DNA of 36,885 nucleotides from Desulfovibrio sp. Its GTDB lineage: Bacteria; Desulfobacterota; Desulfovibrionia; Desulfovibrionales; Desulfovibrionaceae. A program made the translations under genes and the position numbers. The DNA is taken from positions 1 to 36,885 of the forward strand of contig JAISMK010000100.1 in NCBI GenBank assembly GCA_031276785.1, given 5' to 3'. The notes under the pieces are model-generated. The model saw nothing but the letters and a program-made list of their open reading frames with translations. It did no database searches and was not told the origin of the DNA. Position 1 is the first letter of the stretch. Every line of letters starts with the position of its first letter. Positions 28,593 through 36,885 of this stretch are shown in pieces.

Positions 28593-30527
28593 ATGAATGT
28601 GGATATTGAGGGCAACCGCCTGGATCTGCTCCTCCCGGCCACCTGCGGCGAGGCCCTGAAGGCCGGCCTGTCCGGCGGGCGTTTCCGGGCCGCCCTGGCC
28701 GCTCGCGCGGACGGCGTTCTTCTGGACCTTTCCGCCTCACTGCCAGAAAGTTGTCTCCGCCTGGACGCCGTCACAGCCGACGATCCCGATGGGCTCCTGA
28801 TTATGCGCCACAGCGCCGCCCACATTATGGCCTGCGCCGTGCGTCGTCTCTTTCCGGGTGTCCGCGTTGCCATAGGCCCGGCCATTGCCGACGGTTTTTA
28901 TTACGACTTCGACCCTGTCCGGCCCTTTTCCCTAGAGGATTTGGCGGCTATCGAAGAGGAAATGCGCGCCCTCTGCCGGCGGGCCGCGCCCTTTGTCAGG
29001 CGCGAAACGGGCAGGGAGGAAGCCCTTGGCCTGTTCCGCGCACAGGGGGAGACATACAAGGCGGAGATTCTGGAGACGATCCCGGATGACCGCGTTTCTC
29101 TGTACGATCTGGATGATTTTACCGATCTATGCCGCGGGCCGCATCTGCCCCATGCCGGCTTTGTACGGGCCTTCAAGCTTCTGTCCGTGGCCGGGGCCTA
29201 CTGGCGGGGCGATGAAAAAAAGGCAATGCTATCGCGCATATACGGCACGGCCTTCGCGGACGAGGGGACGTTGCAGGCCCACCTTGCCCGCCTGGAAGAG
29301 GCCAGACGCCGGGATCACCGCAAGCTGGGCAGGGAATTGAGCCTCTTCGATTTCCACGAGGATGTTGCCCCGGGCATGGTTTTTTGGCGTCCCAAGGGAA
29401 TGCTGATCCGCACCATTCTGGAGGATTTTCTGCGCCGGGAACACCTGCGCCGGGGCTATGAGCTGGTTCAGGGCCCCCAGCTTCTGCGCCGGGATCTCTG
29501 GGAGAAATCCGGGCACTATGACAATTACCGGGAAAACATGTACTTTACGGAAATTGAGGGCGACGCTTACGGCATCAAGCCCATGAACTGTCTGGGGCAC
29601 ATGCTTCTCTACGGGGCGGCCCAGCGCAGCTACCGGGATCTGCCAGTGCGCTATGCCGAACTGGGGGTGGTCCACCGCCACGAGAAGAGCGGGGTTCTGC
29701 ACGGCTTGATGCGGGTGCGCCAGTTCACTCAGGATGATGCCCACATCATCTGCCGGCCGGATCAACTGGAGGCGGAGATCCTTGAGGTTATCGATCTGGT
29801 GCGGGCGCTGTTCCGGATTTTCGGCTTTTCCTACCGGCTGGCCGTGGGCACCAGACCGGCCAAATCCATCGGCACGGACGAGGACTGGGAACTGTCAACA
29901 CGCGCCCTGCTTGGCGCCTTGGAAAAACAGGGCGTAGCCTATACCTTGCAGGAAGGGGACGGGGCCTTTTACGGCCCCAAAATTGATGGCCGAGTGACCG
30001 ACGGCCTGGACAGGGAGTGGCAGCTTTCCACCATCCAGTGCGACTTCACCCTGCCCGAGCGTTTTGCCCTGACCTATGTGGGGCAGGATGGGGAGCGGCA
30101 CCGTCCGGTTATGGTACACCGGGCCATTCTGGGATCCTTGGAGAGGTTCATCGGCATTCTCACGGAACATTGCGCCGGGGCCTTTCCCGTCTGGCTCGCC
30201 CCGGTGCAGGCCCGCATCCTGACGATCTCGGAGGCGCAGGACCGCTTTGCCGAAAAAATCCACGCCTTTCTGCAGGAAAAAGGCTTGCGGGTCGAGATGG
30301 ACCTGCGTAATGAAAAACTTGGCTACAAGGTGCGCGCCGCGCAAATGGAAAAGATTCCCTACACCCTTGTGGTGGGGGAAAAGGAACTGGAAGCCGGGGG
30401 CGTCAACGTCCGTTTGCGCGGGGGGGAGACCCTCGGGCTGAAAACACCGGAAGAGGTGGAGGATTTGATGCGGACGGATTGTGATGAACCTTTTAAACAG
30501 GCAGGTATGCGCTATCGTTTCTCCTAA
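28593..30527 (+). CDS. thrS: Threonine-tRNA ligase
   Basis: This enzyme charges tRNA-Thr and edits mischarged serine. The 644-residue protein has an N-terminal TGS-like domain (to about 60) and an editing domain with [18 protein letters not shown] near 72 and [12 protein letters not shown] near 180. The class II core follows, with zinc ligands in [21 protein letters not shown] and [10 protein letters not shown]. The anticodon-binding domain runs from about 540 ([14 protein letters not shown]) to the end. The start ATG has AGGAGAG nine bases upstream; the open frame extends further into GC-rich leader without homology. Its end overlaps the region where infC begins, giving the common order thrS-infC-rpmI-rplT-pheST. 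Confidence 0.97.
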   Translation: MNVDIEGNRLDLLLPATCGEALKAGLSGGRFRAALAARADGVLLDLSASLPESCLRLDAVTADDPDGLLIMRHSAAHIMACAVRRLFPGVRVAIGPAIADGFYYDFDPVRPFSLEDLAAIEEEMRALCRRAAPFVRRETGREEALGLFRAQGETYKAEILETIPDDRVSLYDLDDFTDLCRGPHLPHAGFVRAFKLLSVAGAYWRGDEKKAMLSRIYGTAFADEGTLQAHLARLEEARRRDHRKLGRELSLFDFHEDVAPGMVFWRPKGMLIRTILEDFLRREHLRRGYELVQGPQLLRRDLWEKSGHYDNYRENMYFTEIEGDAYGIKPMNCLGHMLLYGAAQRSYRDLPVRYAELGVVHRHEKSGVLHGLMRVRQFTQDDAHIICRPDQLEAEILEVIDLVRALFRIFGFSYRLAVGTRPAKSIGTDEDWELSTRALLGALEKQGVAYTLQEGDGAFYGPKIDGRVTDGLDREWQLSTIQCDFTLPERFALTYVGQDGERHRPVMVHRAILGSLERFIGILTEHCAGAFPVWLAPVQARILTISEAQDRFAEKIHAFLQEKGLRVEMDLRNEKLGYKVRAAQMEKIPYTLVVGEKELEAGGVNVRLRGGETLGLKTPEEVEDLMRTDCDEPFKQAGMRYRFS

Positions 30528-31065
30528 TGTACGACCGAGGCGGGTGGAAGCGCAGGATACGGTACGCCGGAACGACCAGATCCGCGTTCGCGAGGTGCGC
30601 CTCATCGGCGCCGAAGGCGAACAACTGGGGATTGTTGACCGCAATGACGCCCTGAATTTGGCCCGCGAGGCGGGCCTGGATCTGGTGGAGGTGGCCGCCA
30701 CGGCTGTGCCGCCGGTCTGCCGGATCATGGACTATGGCCGCTTCCGCTATGAGGCCCAGAAAAAGAAACAGGAGGCTAAAAAACGGCAGACGGTCATCCA
30801 GATTAAGGAAATAAAGCTCCGGCCCAAGACCGATGAGCATGACTACCTTACAAAGCTCGGCCATATCCGCCGTTTCATAGAGGACGGAGATCGCTGTAAG
30901 GTGACTGTTTTTTTTCGGGGCCGCGAGATTGTACATAAGGATCGGGGCCAGATCATGCTTGACCGGGTGGTGGAAGATACCAGGGACATAGCCCGGGTGG
31001 AGCAGGAACCGCGGGCGGAAGGCCGGACCCTGCACATGCTGTTGACCGGCCTGCCGCGGAAATAG
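30514..31065 (+). CDS. infC: Translation initiation factor IF-3
   Basis: IF-3 keeps ribosomal subunits apart and checks start codons. The mature text [52 protein letters not shown] and [15 protein letters not shown] is unmistakable. The start is uncertain. I propose ATC at 30514, because AGG lies eight bases upstream and infC genes often begin at AUU or AUC so that IF-3 can regulate itself; this gives 183 residues. Alternatives are ATG 30484 or GTG 30481 (deeper in thrS, no Shine-Dalgarno) and GTG 30544. The TAG stop falls at the left end of a truncated repeat (TAGAACAATTTTGC). Confidence 0.93.
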   Translation: MVSPNVRPRRVEAQDTVRRNDQIRVREVRLIGAEGEQLGIVDRNDALNLAREAGLDLVEVAATAVPPVCRIMDYGRFRYEAQKKKQEAKKRQTVIQIKEIKLRPKTDEHDYLTKLGHIRRFIEDGDRCKVTVFFRGREIVHKDRGQIMLDRVVEDTRDIARVEQEPRAEGRTLHMLLTGLPRK

Positions 31066-31362
31066 AACAATTTTGCTTTTATTCCAATTCCAGGTTAAAA
31101 ATGCTTTAATTTTTGATCTGGAATTGGAATGCGAGGGCAGGATGTCGCGCCGAAATGCGAAGCATTTCAAGCGTAAAATGCGCCAGAGCAATTTCACTTT
31201 TAAATTGCTCTGGCGGCGGGGCGGATGCACCGCCGCCAGCCCGTGAGGCGCAGGCTAAACCGCGTTTCGCCGGAAAAGGGTTCCCACCGCCCCTGGGATT
31301 TTTTGCCTTGCCTGGAGATGCCGATTGGTGCAATATCACTTCCTTTCACGAAGGAGGCCCTT
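31066..31362 (+). repeat. Nested repeats filling the infC-rpmI gap (families A, D, C)
   Basis: The gap starts with a family A left end at the infC stop (31063-31076). Family D follows: ATTCCAATTCCAG / CTGGAATTGGAAT closing an AT-rich hairpin at 31081-31130, then AGGATGTCGCGCCGAAA, shared with the window end. A family A right end (AAGCATTTCAAGCGTAAAAT) is at 31160-31179. Family C comes next, with a perfect 14-bp stem CGCCAGAGCAATTT / AAATTGCTCTGGCG (31181-31215) and the GGCGGCGG hairpin (31212-31237). The rpmI ribosome-binding site AAGGAGG is at 31351. No gene is seen. Confidence 0.8.
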
Positions 31363-31560
31363 ATGCCCAAGATGAAGACCAAGCGCGCCGCGGCCAAGCG
31401 CTTCTCCCGCACCGGGGGGGGCAAGTTCCGCCGCTGCCGCCAGAACCTGCGCCATATTCTGACCAAGAAAAACGCCAAGCGCAGGATGCGTCTCGGCCAG
31501 AGCGCTCTGGTGGACAGCGCCAACCTGACGGCTGTGCGCAAGATGCTGCCCTATGCCTGA
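31363..31560 (+). CDS. rpmI: 50S ribosomal protein L35
   Basis: A small basic protein of the large ribosomal subunit. The 65 residues start [20 protein letters not shown] and end with [12 protein letters not shown], typical L35 text with the central [11 protein letters not shown] strong AAGGAGG lies upstream of the ATG. It is followed by rplT after 53 bases. In other bacteria L20 represses this pair through a leader; here the space where such a leader would lie is largely repeat DNA. Confidence 0.97.
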   Translation: MPKMKTKRAAAKRFSRTGGGKFRRCRQNLRHILTKKNAKRRMRLGQSALVDSANLTAVRKMLPYA

Positions 31561-31613
31561 TTTCGCTTTTCTGTTCCTTGCCCGGGCCTTTCCGGCTCCC
31601 ACGGAGGTTGTCC

Positions 31614-31997
31614 ATGCGTGTGAAAAGAGGGTTGGCCGCCCATAGGCGCCATAAAAAATACCTGGAACTGGCCAAGGGGTTCAGGGGCGGCCGGAGCGTG
31701 CTGTACCGCACCGCCCGCGAGGCCGTGGAGCGTTCCCTTGTCTATGCCTACCGTGACCGCAGAACCCGCAAGCGCGAATTCCGCAAGCTGTGGATCCTGC
31801 GCATCAACGCCGGGGCCAGGGAAAACGGGCTTTCGTACAGCCGTCTGCTGAGCGGTCTGAAAAAGGCCGGAGTGGCTCTGGACCGCAAGATTCTGGCGGA
31901 TCTGGCCGTGCGCGACAAGGCCGTTTTCACTGGCATCGCGGATCTGGCCAAGTCCCATCTGGCTTCTGACGGCAAAAATAACGATACAAATTTTTAG
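31614..31997 (+). CDS. rplT: 50S ribosomal protein L20
   Basis: This is an assembly protein of the large subunit that binds 23S rRNA. The 127 residues start [20 protein letters not shown] and contain [16 protein letters not shown], then [19 protein letters not shown] and [14 protein letters not shown]. The upstream GGAGG supports the ATG at 31614. The C-terminal tail [10 protein letters not shown] is more polar than usual, and the TAG stop is the start of a family C repeat, so the last residues may have been altered by the repeat. Confidence 0.97.
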   Translation: MRVKRGLAAHRRHKKYLELAKGFRGGRSVLYRTAREAVERSLVYAYRDRRTRKREFRKLWILRINAGARENGLSYSRLLSGLKKAGVALDRKILADLAVRDKAVFTGIADLAKSHLASDGKNNDTNF

Positions 31998-32060
31998 AGC
32001 AATTTCGAAGTGAAACTGCTCTGGCGGCTAAAGCGCGTAGCGCCGCCGCCCGCCGCATAC
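31995..32060 (+). repeat. Family C repeat, short copy between rplT and pheS
   Basis: TAGAGCAATTTC GAA GTGAAACTGCTCT forms a stem with one mismatch, followed by GGCGGC / GCCGCC around a 13-base loop. The first hairpin begins at the rplT stop codon. Being inside an operon, it could act as an attenuator or processing site, but no T-tract follows. Confidence 0.7.
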
Positions 32061-32071
32061 AGGATGAAGCC

Positions 32072-33112
32072 ATGGATCTGACCGCCGCCTTGGAAAATTT
32101 GGTCCCTGCCTTGGAAACCGGCCTGGCGGAAGTGTCTTCCCTGGCGCGCCTGGAGGATATCCAGGTGGCCTTTCTCGGCCGCAAGGGGGCTCTGGCCCGG
32201 CTTATGAGCCGCCTGCCCGAATTGCCCGCCGCGGAGCGGCCGGCTTTCGGCCGGGCCGCCAACGCCGTTAAGGAACGCCTGGCCGCCCTGCTGGAGGATG
32301 CCCGCCTCCGCCTGGGGCGTGAACAGGAGGCGGCCGATCTGGCCCGCTTTGACCCCTCTCTGCCCGGCCGTCTGCCCTGGCAGGGTTCCCTGCACCCCAT
32401 AACCCTGGTCATGGAGGAAATCAGCGATGTCTTTCAGGCTATGGGCTTTGAAATCGCCTCCGGCCCGGAAGTGGAGACGGATTTCCACAATTTCGAGGCG
32501 CTGAATTTTCCCCCGGATCACCCGGCCCGCGATATGCAGGATACCCTGTTCGTGGCCGAAGGCGTTGTCCTGCGCACCCATACCTCGCCCATCCAGGTGC
32601 GGGCCATGCTGGAGCGCAAGGGGCCGCCCGTGGCCATCATCGCCCCGGGCAAGGTCTACCGCCGCGATTCCGACCTCACGCACACCCCCATGTTCCACCA
32701 GATCGAGGGTCTCCTGGTGGACAGCCGCGTCACCCTGGCCGAGCTGCGCGGCGTTCTGACCATGTTCGTGCGCCAGCTTTTCGGCCGGGATATAGCTGTC
32801 CGCTTTCGGCCCAGTTTTTTCCCCTTCACCGAGCCCAGCGTGGAGGCGGACATCTCCTGCATCCTCTGCGCCGGTACCGGCCGCGCCCAGAATTCTCCCT
32901 GCCGGGTGTGCAAGGGCACCGGTTGGCTGGAAATCCTGGGGGCGGGCATGGTGCATCCCAATGTTTTTTCCGCCGTGGGCTTCAACCCGGAAACCTGTTC
33001 CGGCTTCGCCTTCGGGCTGGGGGTGGAGCGGGTGGCCATGCTGAAGTACGGCATCGGCGACCTGCGTATGTTTTTTGAAAATGACCTGCGCTTTTTAGCC
33101 CAGTTCTCCTGA
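32072..33112 (+). CDS. pheS: Phenylalanine-tRNA ligase alpha subunit
   Basis: This is the catalytic subunit of the alpha2-beta2 enzyme that charges tRNA-Phe. The 346 residues have an N-terminal coiled-coil arm (to about 85), then the class II core with [20 protein letters not shown] near 110. Class II motif 2 lies around [23 protein letters not shown], and motif 3 in [18 protein letters not shown]. Two CxxC pairs (CILC and CRVC) near residues 268-285 form the zinc-type site seen in many PheS proteins. The ATG has AGGA upstream. It is followed by pheT after 60 bases. Confidence 0.97.
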   Translation: MDLTAALENLVPALETGLAEVSSLARLEDIQVAFLGRKGALARLMSRLPELPAAERPAFGRAANAVKERLAALLEDARLRLGREQEAADLARFDPSLPGRLPWQGSLHPITLVMEEISDVFQAMGFEIASGPEVETDFHNFEALNFPPDHPARDMQDTLFVAEGVVLRTHTSPIQVRAMLERKGPPVAIIAPGKVYRRDSDLTHTPMFHQIEGLLVDSRVTLAELRGVLTMFVRQLFGRDIAVRFRPSFFPFTEPSVEADISCILCAGTGRAQNSPCRVCKGTGWLEILGAGMVHPNVFSAVGFNPETCSGFAFGLGVERVAMLKYGIGDLRMFFENDLRFLAQFS

Positions 33113-33172
33113 GCGCCTTCTCCCGGCGGTTGCTTCGGCGGCTCAAGGTCGGGAGCTGTAAAGGATTCGGAC

Positions 33173-35650
33173 ATGCTGCTGTCTTTGAAATGGTTGCGGG
33201 AATTTGTGCCTTTTGAGGGAACGGCGGAAGAGTTGGGCGCCAAGCTTACCATGTCCGGCCTGGAGATGGAGGGCCTGGAGCGCCCCTTCGCCGGCCTGAA
33301 GTCTCTGGTGGTGGGTCTGGTGGCGACATGCGCCCGGCATCCGGAATCGGACCATCTTTCCGTCTGCCGGGTGGATGTGGGCGGCGAAATTCTGAACATC
33401 GTCTGCGGAGCGCCCAATGTGGCCGCCGGCCAGAAGGTGGCCGTGGTGCGGGCCGGCGGCGTCCTGCCGGACGGCACGCCCATCCGCGCCGCCCGGCTGC
33501 GCGGCGCCCCTTCCCAGGGAATGATCTGTTCCGAGGCGGAGTTGGGCCTGTCAGCGGAACACGAGGGCATTCTGGTGCTGGATCCTTCGTCCCGGGTGGG
33601 CGCCTCATTGCCGGACGCTCTGGATCTGGACGACGAGGTGCTGAACATAGCCGTGACCCCCAACCGGGGGGACTGTCTTTCCGTGCTGGGGCTGGCCCGC
33701 GAGGTGTCCGCCCTGTATGGCCTGCCCCTGACGCCGCCCGAGACGCGCCTGACGGAGGAAGGGGATCCCGCTGCCATGGCCCTGGCTTTGGAGGTGGCGG
33801 ATGGGAATCTTTGTCCTCTCTATCAGGGCAGGATTATAGAGAACGCCGTCAACGGAGGCAGTCCTGCCCGCCTGCGCTACCGCCTGAGGGCCGTGGGTCT
33901 GCGGGCGGTCTCCTGCCTGGTGGATGTGACCAACTACATCCTGATGGAACTGGGTCAGCCCCTGCATGCCTTTGATCTGGACCGCCTGGAGGGCGGCCGG
34001 GTCAGTGTGCGGGGCGCGGACCCCGGCGAGATCCTGGTGACTCTGGATGGCCAGGAGCGCTCGCTGCTGCCTTCGGACATCACCATCCGGGACTCCTTCA
34101 GGGCCTTGGGGCTGGGCGGCGTCATGGGCGGGCGGAACTCGGAAATCACCGGGGAAAGCCGCCGGGTCTTTTTGGAATGCGCCATTTTCCAGCCCTCCGC
34201 CATCCGCAGGACCGCCCGCCGTCTGGCCATGAACAGCGACGCCGCCTACCGCTTTGAGCGCGGAGTGGATCAGACCGGAGCGGGTTATGCTCTGGACAGG
34301 GCCGCGGCCATGATAGCCGAACTCTCCGGGGGCAGAGTGCGCCCTGGGGTACTCCGGGTGGAACACCGGCCGTGGAAGGCCCCCTGCATCACTCTGCGCA
34401 AGCGCAAGGCCGAGGTTCTTTTGGGCATTCCTCTGGAGGACGCCTTTTGCGCCGAAACCCTGGCCCGCCTGGGCTGCGGGGTGGAAACCCCGGCCCCGGC
34501 GAACAGTGGGGGAGAGCCGGTGGGCATCTGGAAGGACGTCTTTCCTTTTGACGGGCCTGAGGTGGTGGAGGAAGGCTCCGTCTGGAAGGTCTTCCCTCCC
34601 GGCTATCGTCCGGATCTCGTCCGCGAGGCGGATCTTACGGAGGAACTTGCCCGCGTTTACGGCGTGGATCGCATTGAGCCTGCGGTTCCGGCCATTGTCC
34701 GTTCCCTGCCCCGGGCCGGGTTGCCTGAATCCGGATACCGCTTTCGCAGCCGGGTCAAACACTGGGCCAAGGGCCTTGGCTTGAACGAGACCATCAACTA
34801 CAGCTTCACCAGCCACAAGGAGCTGGATGTCTTTGATCCGGCAGGAGGCGGACGTATCGGCATCCTCAACCCCCTGAGCGACGAACATAATGTCCTGCGC
34901 ACTCTGCTGGCCCCGGGCCTGCTTGCCGCCCTGCGCGCCAACCTGGCCCAGGGGGCCGCGGGCCTGCGTCTCTTTGAGGTCGCCGCTGTTTTCAGCGCCG
35001 ACCCCTCTTCTCCCACAACCGCCCGCGAGGAACAGCGGCTGGGCCTGCTCCTGCACGGCTCCCGCTTTGACTCCGGCTGGCCCCAGGTCCAGCAGGACGC
35101 TGATTTTCAGGATCTGGCCGGCATTCTGGAACATCTCCTGCGCGCTTTCTCGCTGCCTCCGGCGGATCTGCGCCCGGCCGATCCCTCCGTCTACCCCTGG
35201 TTGTCTCCGGCAGTGGACATCTTTGTGCAGAACAGTCCCCTGGGCTTTCTGGGCCGGGTCCGGCCGGGGACGGCCGCCGCTTACCACGCCAGAAAGCCAG
35301 TTTGGCTCGCGGAATGCAACCTGGACTCCTTGCAGGCCCTGCACCGCGCCGTCCGGCCAGCCTTCCGCCCCCTGCCCGTTTTCCCGCCAATCCGGCGGGA
35401 TGTCACCCTGATCTGTCCGCCAGGCTTTTCCGGTTCCCGCATTCTGGAGGCTATCCGGGACCTGGGAGGCTTCCTCCTGGCCGAAGTCCGGCTCATTGAC
35501 TGCTTTGAGCCGCAGGATCGTGGAGACCGCCACCTGACCTATCGCTTGACCTTCCGCCACCCCAGCCGCACCCTCAAGGACGCCGAGGCCGATCAACAGC
35601 GCGACGCCATTGTTGCCGCCCTGACCGGCGCCCTGCCCGTGCGCCTGTAA
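33173..35650 (+). CDS. pheT: Phenylalanine-tRNA ligase beta subunit
   Basis: This large subunit provides tRNA binding and editing for phenylalanyl-tRNA synthetase. The 825-residue protein starts MLLSLKWLREFVPFEGT. A tRNA-binding OB domain lies at about 40-150 (VCGAPNVAAGQKVAVVRAGG, SQGMICSE), and a B3/B4 editing domain at about 210-380 (VDVTNYILMELGQPLHAFD). The B5 domain is near 410-500, a class II-like core has LGLNETINYSFTSH, and a ferredoxin-like anticodon-binding domain closes the C-terminus (FPPIRRDVTLICPPG). AAGGA precedes the ATG. The length is normal. Confidence 0.97.
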   Translation: MLLSLKWLREFVPFEGTAEELGAKLTMSGLEMEGLERPFAGLKSLVVGLVATCARHPESDHLSVCRVDVGGEILNIVCGAPNVAAGQKVAVVRAGGVLPDGTPIRAARLRGAPSQGMICSEAELGLSAEHEGILVLDPSSRVGASLPDALDLDDEVLNIAVTPNRGDCLSVLGLAREVSALYGLPLTPPETRLTEEGDPAAMALALEVADGNLCPLYQGRIIENAVNGGSPARLRYRLRAVGLRAVSCLVDVTNYILMELGQPLHAFDLDRLEGGRVSVRGADPGEILVTLDGQERSLLPSDITIRDSFRALGLGGVMGGRNSEITGESRRVFLECAIFQPSAIRRTARRLAMNSDAAYRFERGVDQTGAGYALDRAAAMIAELSGGRVRPGVLRVEHRPWKAPCITLRKRKAEVLLGIPLEDAFCAETLARLGCGVETPAPANSGGEPVGIWKDVFPFDGPEVVEEGSVWKVFPPGYRPDLVREADLTEELARVYGVDRIEPAVPAIVRSLPRAGLPESGYRFRSRVKHWAKGLGLNETINYSFTSHKELDVFDPAGGGRIGILNPLSDEHNVLRTLLAPGLLAALRANLAQGAAGLRLFEVAAVFSADPSSPTTAREEQRLGLLLHGSRFDSGWPQVQQDADFQDLAGILEHLLRAFSLPPADLRPADPSVYPWLSPAVDIFVQNSPLGFLGRVRPGTAAAYHARKPVWLAECNLDSLQALHRAVRPAFRPLPVFPPIRRDVTLICPPGFSGSRILEAIRDLGGFLLAEVRLIDCFEPQDRGDRHLTYRLTFRHPSRTLKDAEADQQRDAIVAALTGALPVRL

Positions 35651-35682
35651 AACCTCAACGCTCCGACCCAGCTGGGCGTCCT

Positions 35683-36543
35683 GTGCCGCGACTGAAGCTG
35701 ACTCTTGCCTATGAAGGCACCCGCTATGCGGGCTGGCAGATCCAGGCTCCTCCCCACCCACCCACGGTGCAGGGCGCTCTGGAATACGCCCTGGCCCGTA
35801 TGGCGGGCCATCGCATCCCCGTCCTTGCGGCGGGCCGCACCGATGCCGGAGTCCATGCCGAAGCCCAGGTCTGCCATCTGGATCTGCCGGAGGACAGGGC
35901 GCTCCCGGACCTGCTCTTTTCTCTGAACGCGCTCCTGCCTCCAGATATCCGCGTTCTGGATGCCATCCCTGTTGCTTCCTCCTTTCATGCCCGGCGCGAT
36001 GCCCTGGGGAAATGCTACGCTTACAGCCTGTGGTCGGGACGCAGGCCCCCGCCTCCCCGGGTGCGGGCCTTTGTCTGGCACACGGAGAACCTGGATTGCG
36101 CCCGCATGGCGGAAGCCGCCTGGTTTCTGGAAGGCCGGCGGGACTTCGCCTCCTTCCGCAACAAAGGAGGCGAAGAGGGCCGGACCGTGCGCACCCTGCG
36201 CTCCCTTAGCCTGCAACCCGGCGGCATTGGCCCGCTGCTCTGTCCTGAGGACTGGCCGGCCCTCACTCTCGTGTTCGAGGGCGATGGCTTTCTTAAGCAG
36301 ATGGTCCGCAATCTTGTGGGCTTCCTGGTTTTTGTGGGCAGAAACAAACTGTCTCCGGCCGAGGCCCCGGGCATCCTGGCCGCCCGTGACCGGCGAGCCC
36401 TGCCCAGCCCCACAGCTCCGGCCTGCGGGCTGACTCTTATGCGGATCCTGTATGCCTGTTCGGCAGGGACGCAACCGTCAGCCGATTCTGAACAACCCTC
36501 CTGCCTTTTGCCCGGCAATCATGTAAAAGCGTGTGTCATGTGA
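35683..36543 (+). CDS. truA: tRNA pseudouridine(38-40) synthase
   Basis: TruA makes pseudouridine at positions 38-40 of the anticodon stem-loop of many tRNAs. In its 286 residues the catalytic Asp is in AGRTDAGVHAEAQVCHL near residue 54. The family start LKLTLAYEGTRYAGWQIQ is clear, and FLKQMVRNLVGFLVFVG near 210 is the second hallmark. It starts at GTG 35683 with only a weak ribosome-binding site, 32 bases after pheT. The last 30 or so residues (TQPSADSEQPSCLLPGNH onward) extend beyond the usual family end. Confidence 0.95.
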   Translation: MPRLKLTLAYEGTRYAGWQIQAPPHPPTVQGALEYALARMAGHRIPVLAAGRTDAGVHAEAQVCHLDLPEDRALPDLLFSLNALLPPDIRVLDAIPVASSFHARRDALGKCYAYSLWSGRRPPPPRVRAFVWHTENLDCARMAEAAWFLEGRRDFASFRNKGGEEGRTVRTLRSLSLQPGGIGPLLCPEDWPALTLVFEGDGFLKQMVRNLVGFLVFVGRNKLSPAEAPGILAARDRRALPSPTAPACGLTLMRILYACSAGTQPSADSEQPSCLLPGNHVKACVM

Positions 36544-36885
36544 GTTGTCGTGCTATTTTCCGGCCATACCCGAGCTGAACTTTGTTTCAGGCTGGCGGCC
36601 TGAAAAGACAGGCAGGGAAAGTTTACCGGTAGTGTTTACCTAAAGATATATATACTTTTATGTGACATTCCGGCGGCAAAATATCGGCACAGGCATCCCA
36701 GTTGTCAGTATAAAAAAGGCAGTATTCCAAACGCCTTATTCGGATTCCAGATAAAAATCGCCTCCTGCAATTTTTATCTGTGGGCTGCGGCGAAAATGTG
36801 ATTTAGCCTTGCCTTTCGAAGTGTTTCGCTTTCAGCGCGACATCCTGTGCGTATTCCAATGCCAGATTAAAAATTCACGTATTTT
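36544..36885. other. Intergenic tail with a hairpin and two family D repeats
   Basis: No gene is seen. TTTCAGGC TGGCG GCCTGAAA at 36585-36605 is a perfect 8-bp hairpin after truA, without a T-tract. ATTCGGATTCCAG at 36740 begins a family D repeat with the hairpin CAGATAAAAAT / ATTTTTATCTG. From 36885 back to about 36808, the minus strand repeats the 31110-31160 segment, including AGGATGTCGCGC(T/C)GAAA. The copy may continue past the window edge. Confidence 0.65.

Overview
The window is GC-rich and looks like a chromosomal segment of a Desulfovibrionaceae-type sulfate or sulfite reducer. The evidence is a single-chain pyruvate:ferredoxin oxidoreductase, a DvNLPC-type NlpC/P60 lipoprotein, a DUF4911 protein, a fused IspDF enzyme, and the neighbourhood nif3 / C4 zinc-ribbon protein / rnpB. 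The genus cannot be fixed from the sequence alone.

Layout. From 1 to about 25165 everything is on the minus strand. In minus-strand reading order this is: glycosyltransferase (24086-25165); nif3-like, zinc-ribbon protein and RNase P RNA (23573 down to 21149); ispDF plus an acetyltransferase (20909-19045); a 2-hydroxyacid dehydrogenase plus a HAD phosphatase (18839-17278); a TolC-type channel (16625-15261); an mdtB/mdtC/NodT efflux operon with no adaptor gene (15092-7332); NlpC/P60 lipoprotein, mtaB-like methylthiotransferase and DUF4911 protein (7068-3912); PFOR (3749-171); and a truncated tRNA-Pro. The strand switches at 25166-25390. From there the plus strand carries mtaD, pepA, tRNA-Val(GAC), then the translation block thrS-infC-rpmI-rplT-pheS-pheT and truA.

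The gene content is mostly housekeeping: translation, tRNA modification, isoprenoid precursors, nucleoside salvage, envelope and efflux. The unusual part is the space between genes. It is filled with several families of structured repeats. One is a 127-bp three-hairpin element present in three full copies, with compensatory base changes that keep its stems paired. Others are a half copy, a single-hairpin form, a second three-hairpin family, a third family starting ATTCCAATTCC, a foldback element, and a MITE-like element with 19-bp terminal inverted repeats. Seven genes (nodT, tolC, acetyltransferase, glycosyltransferase, rplT, infC, nif3-like) take their TAG stop codon from the first bases of a repeat, usually TAGAGC. 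This suggests insertion at TA dinucleotides inside stop codons. Repeats also seem to have replaced or truncated genes: there is no mdtA in front of mdtB, a peptidase-like fragment lies beside one copy, mtaD starts inside a repeat, and the infC-rpmI gap is full of nested repeats. No transposase, CRISPR array or phage gene was seen.
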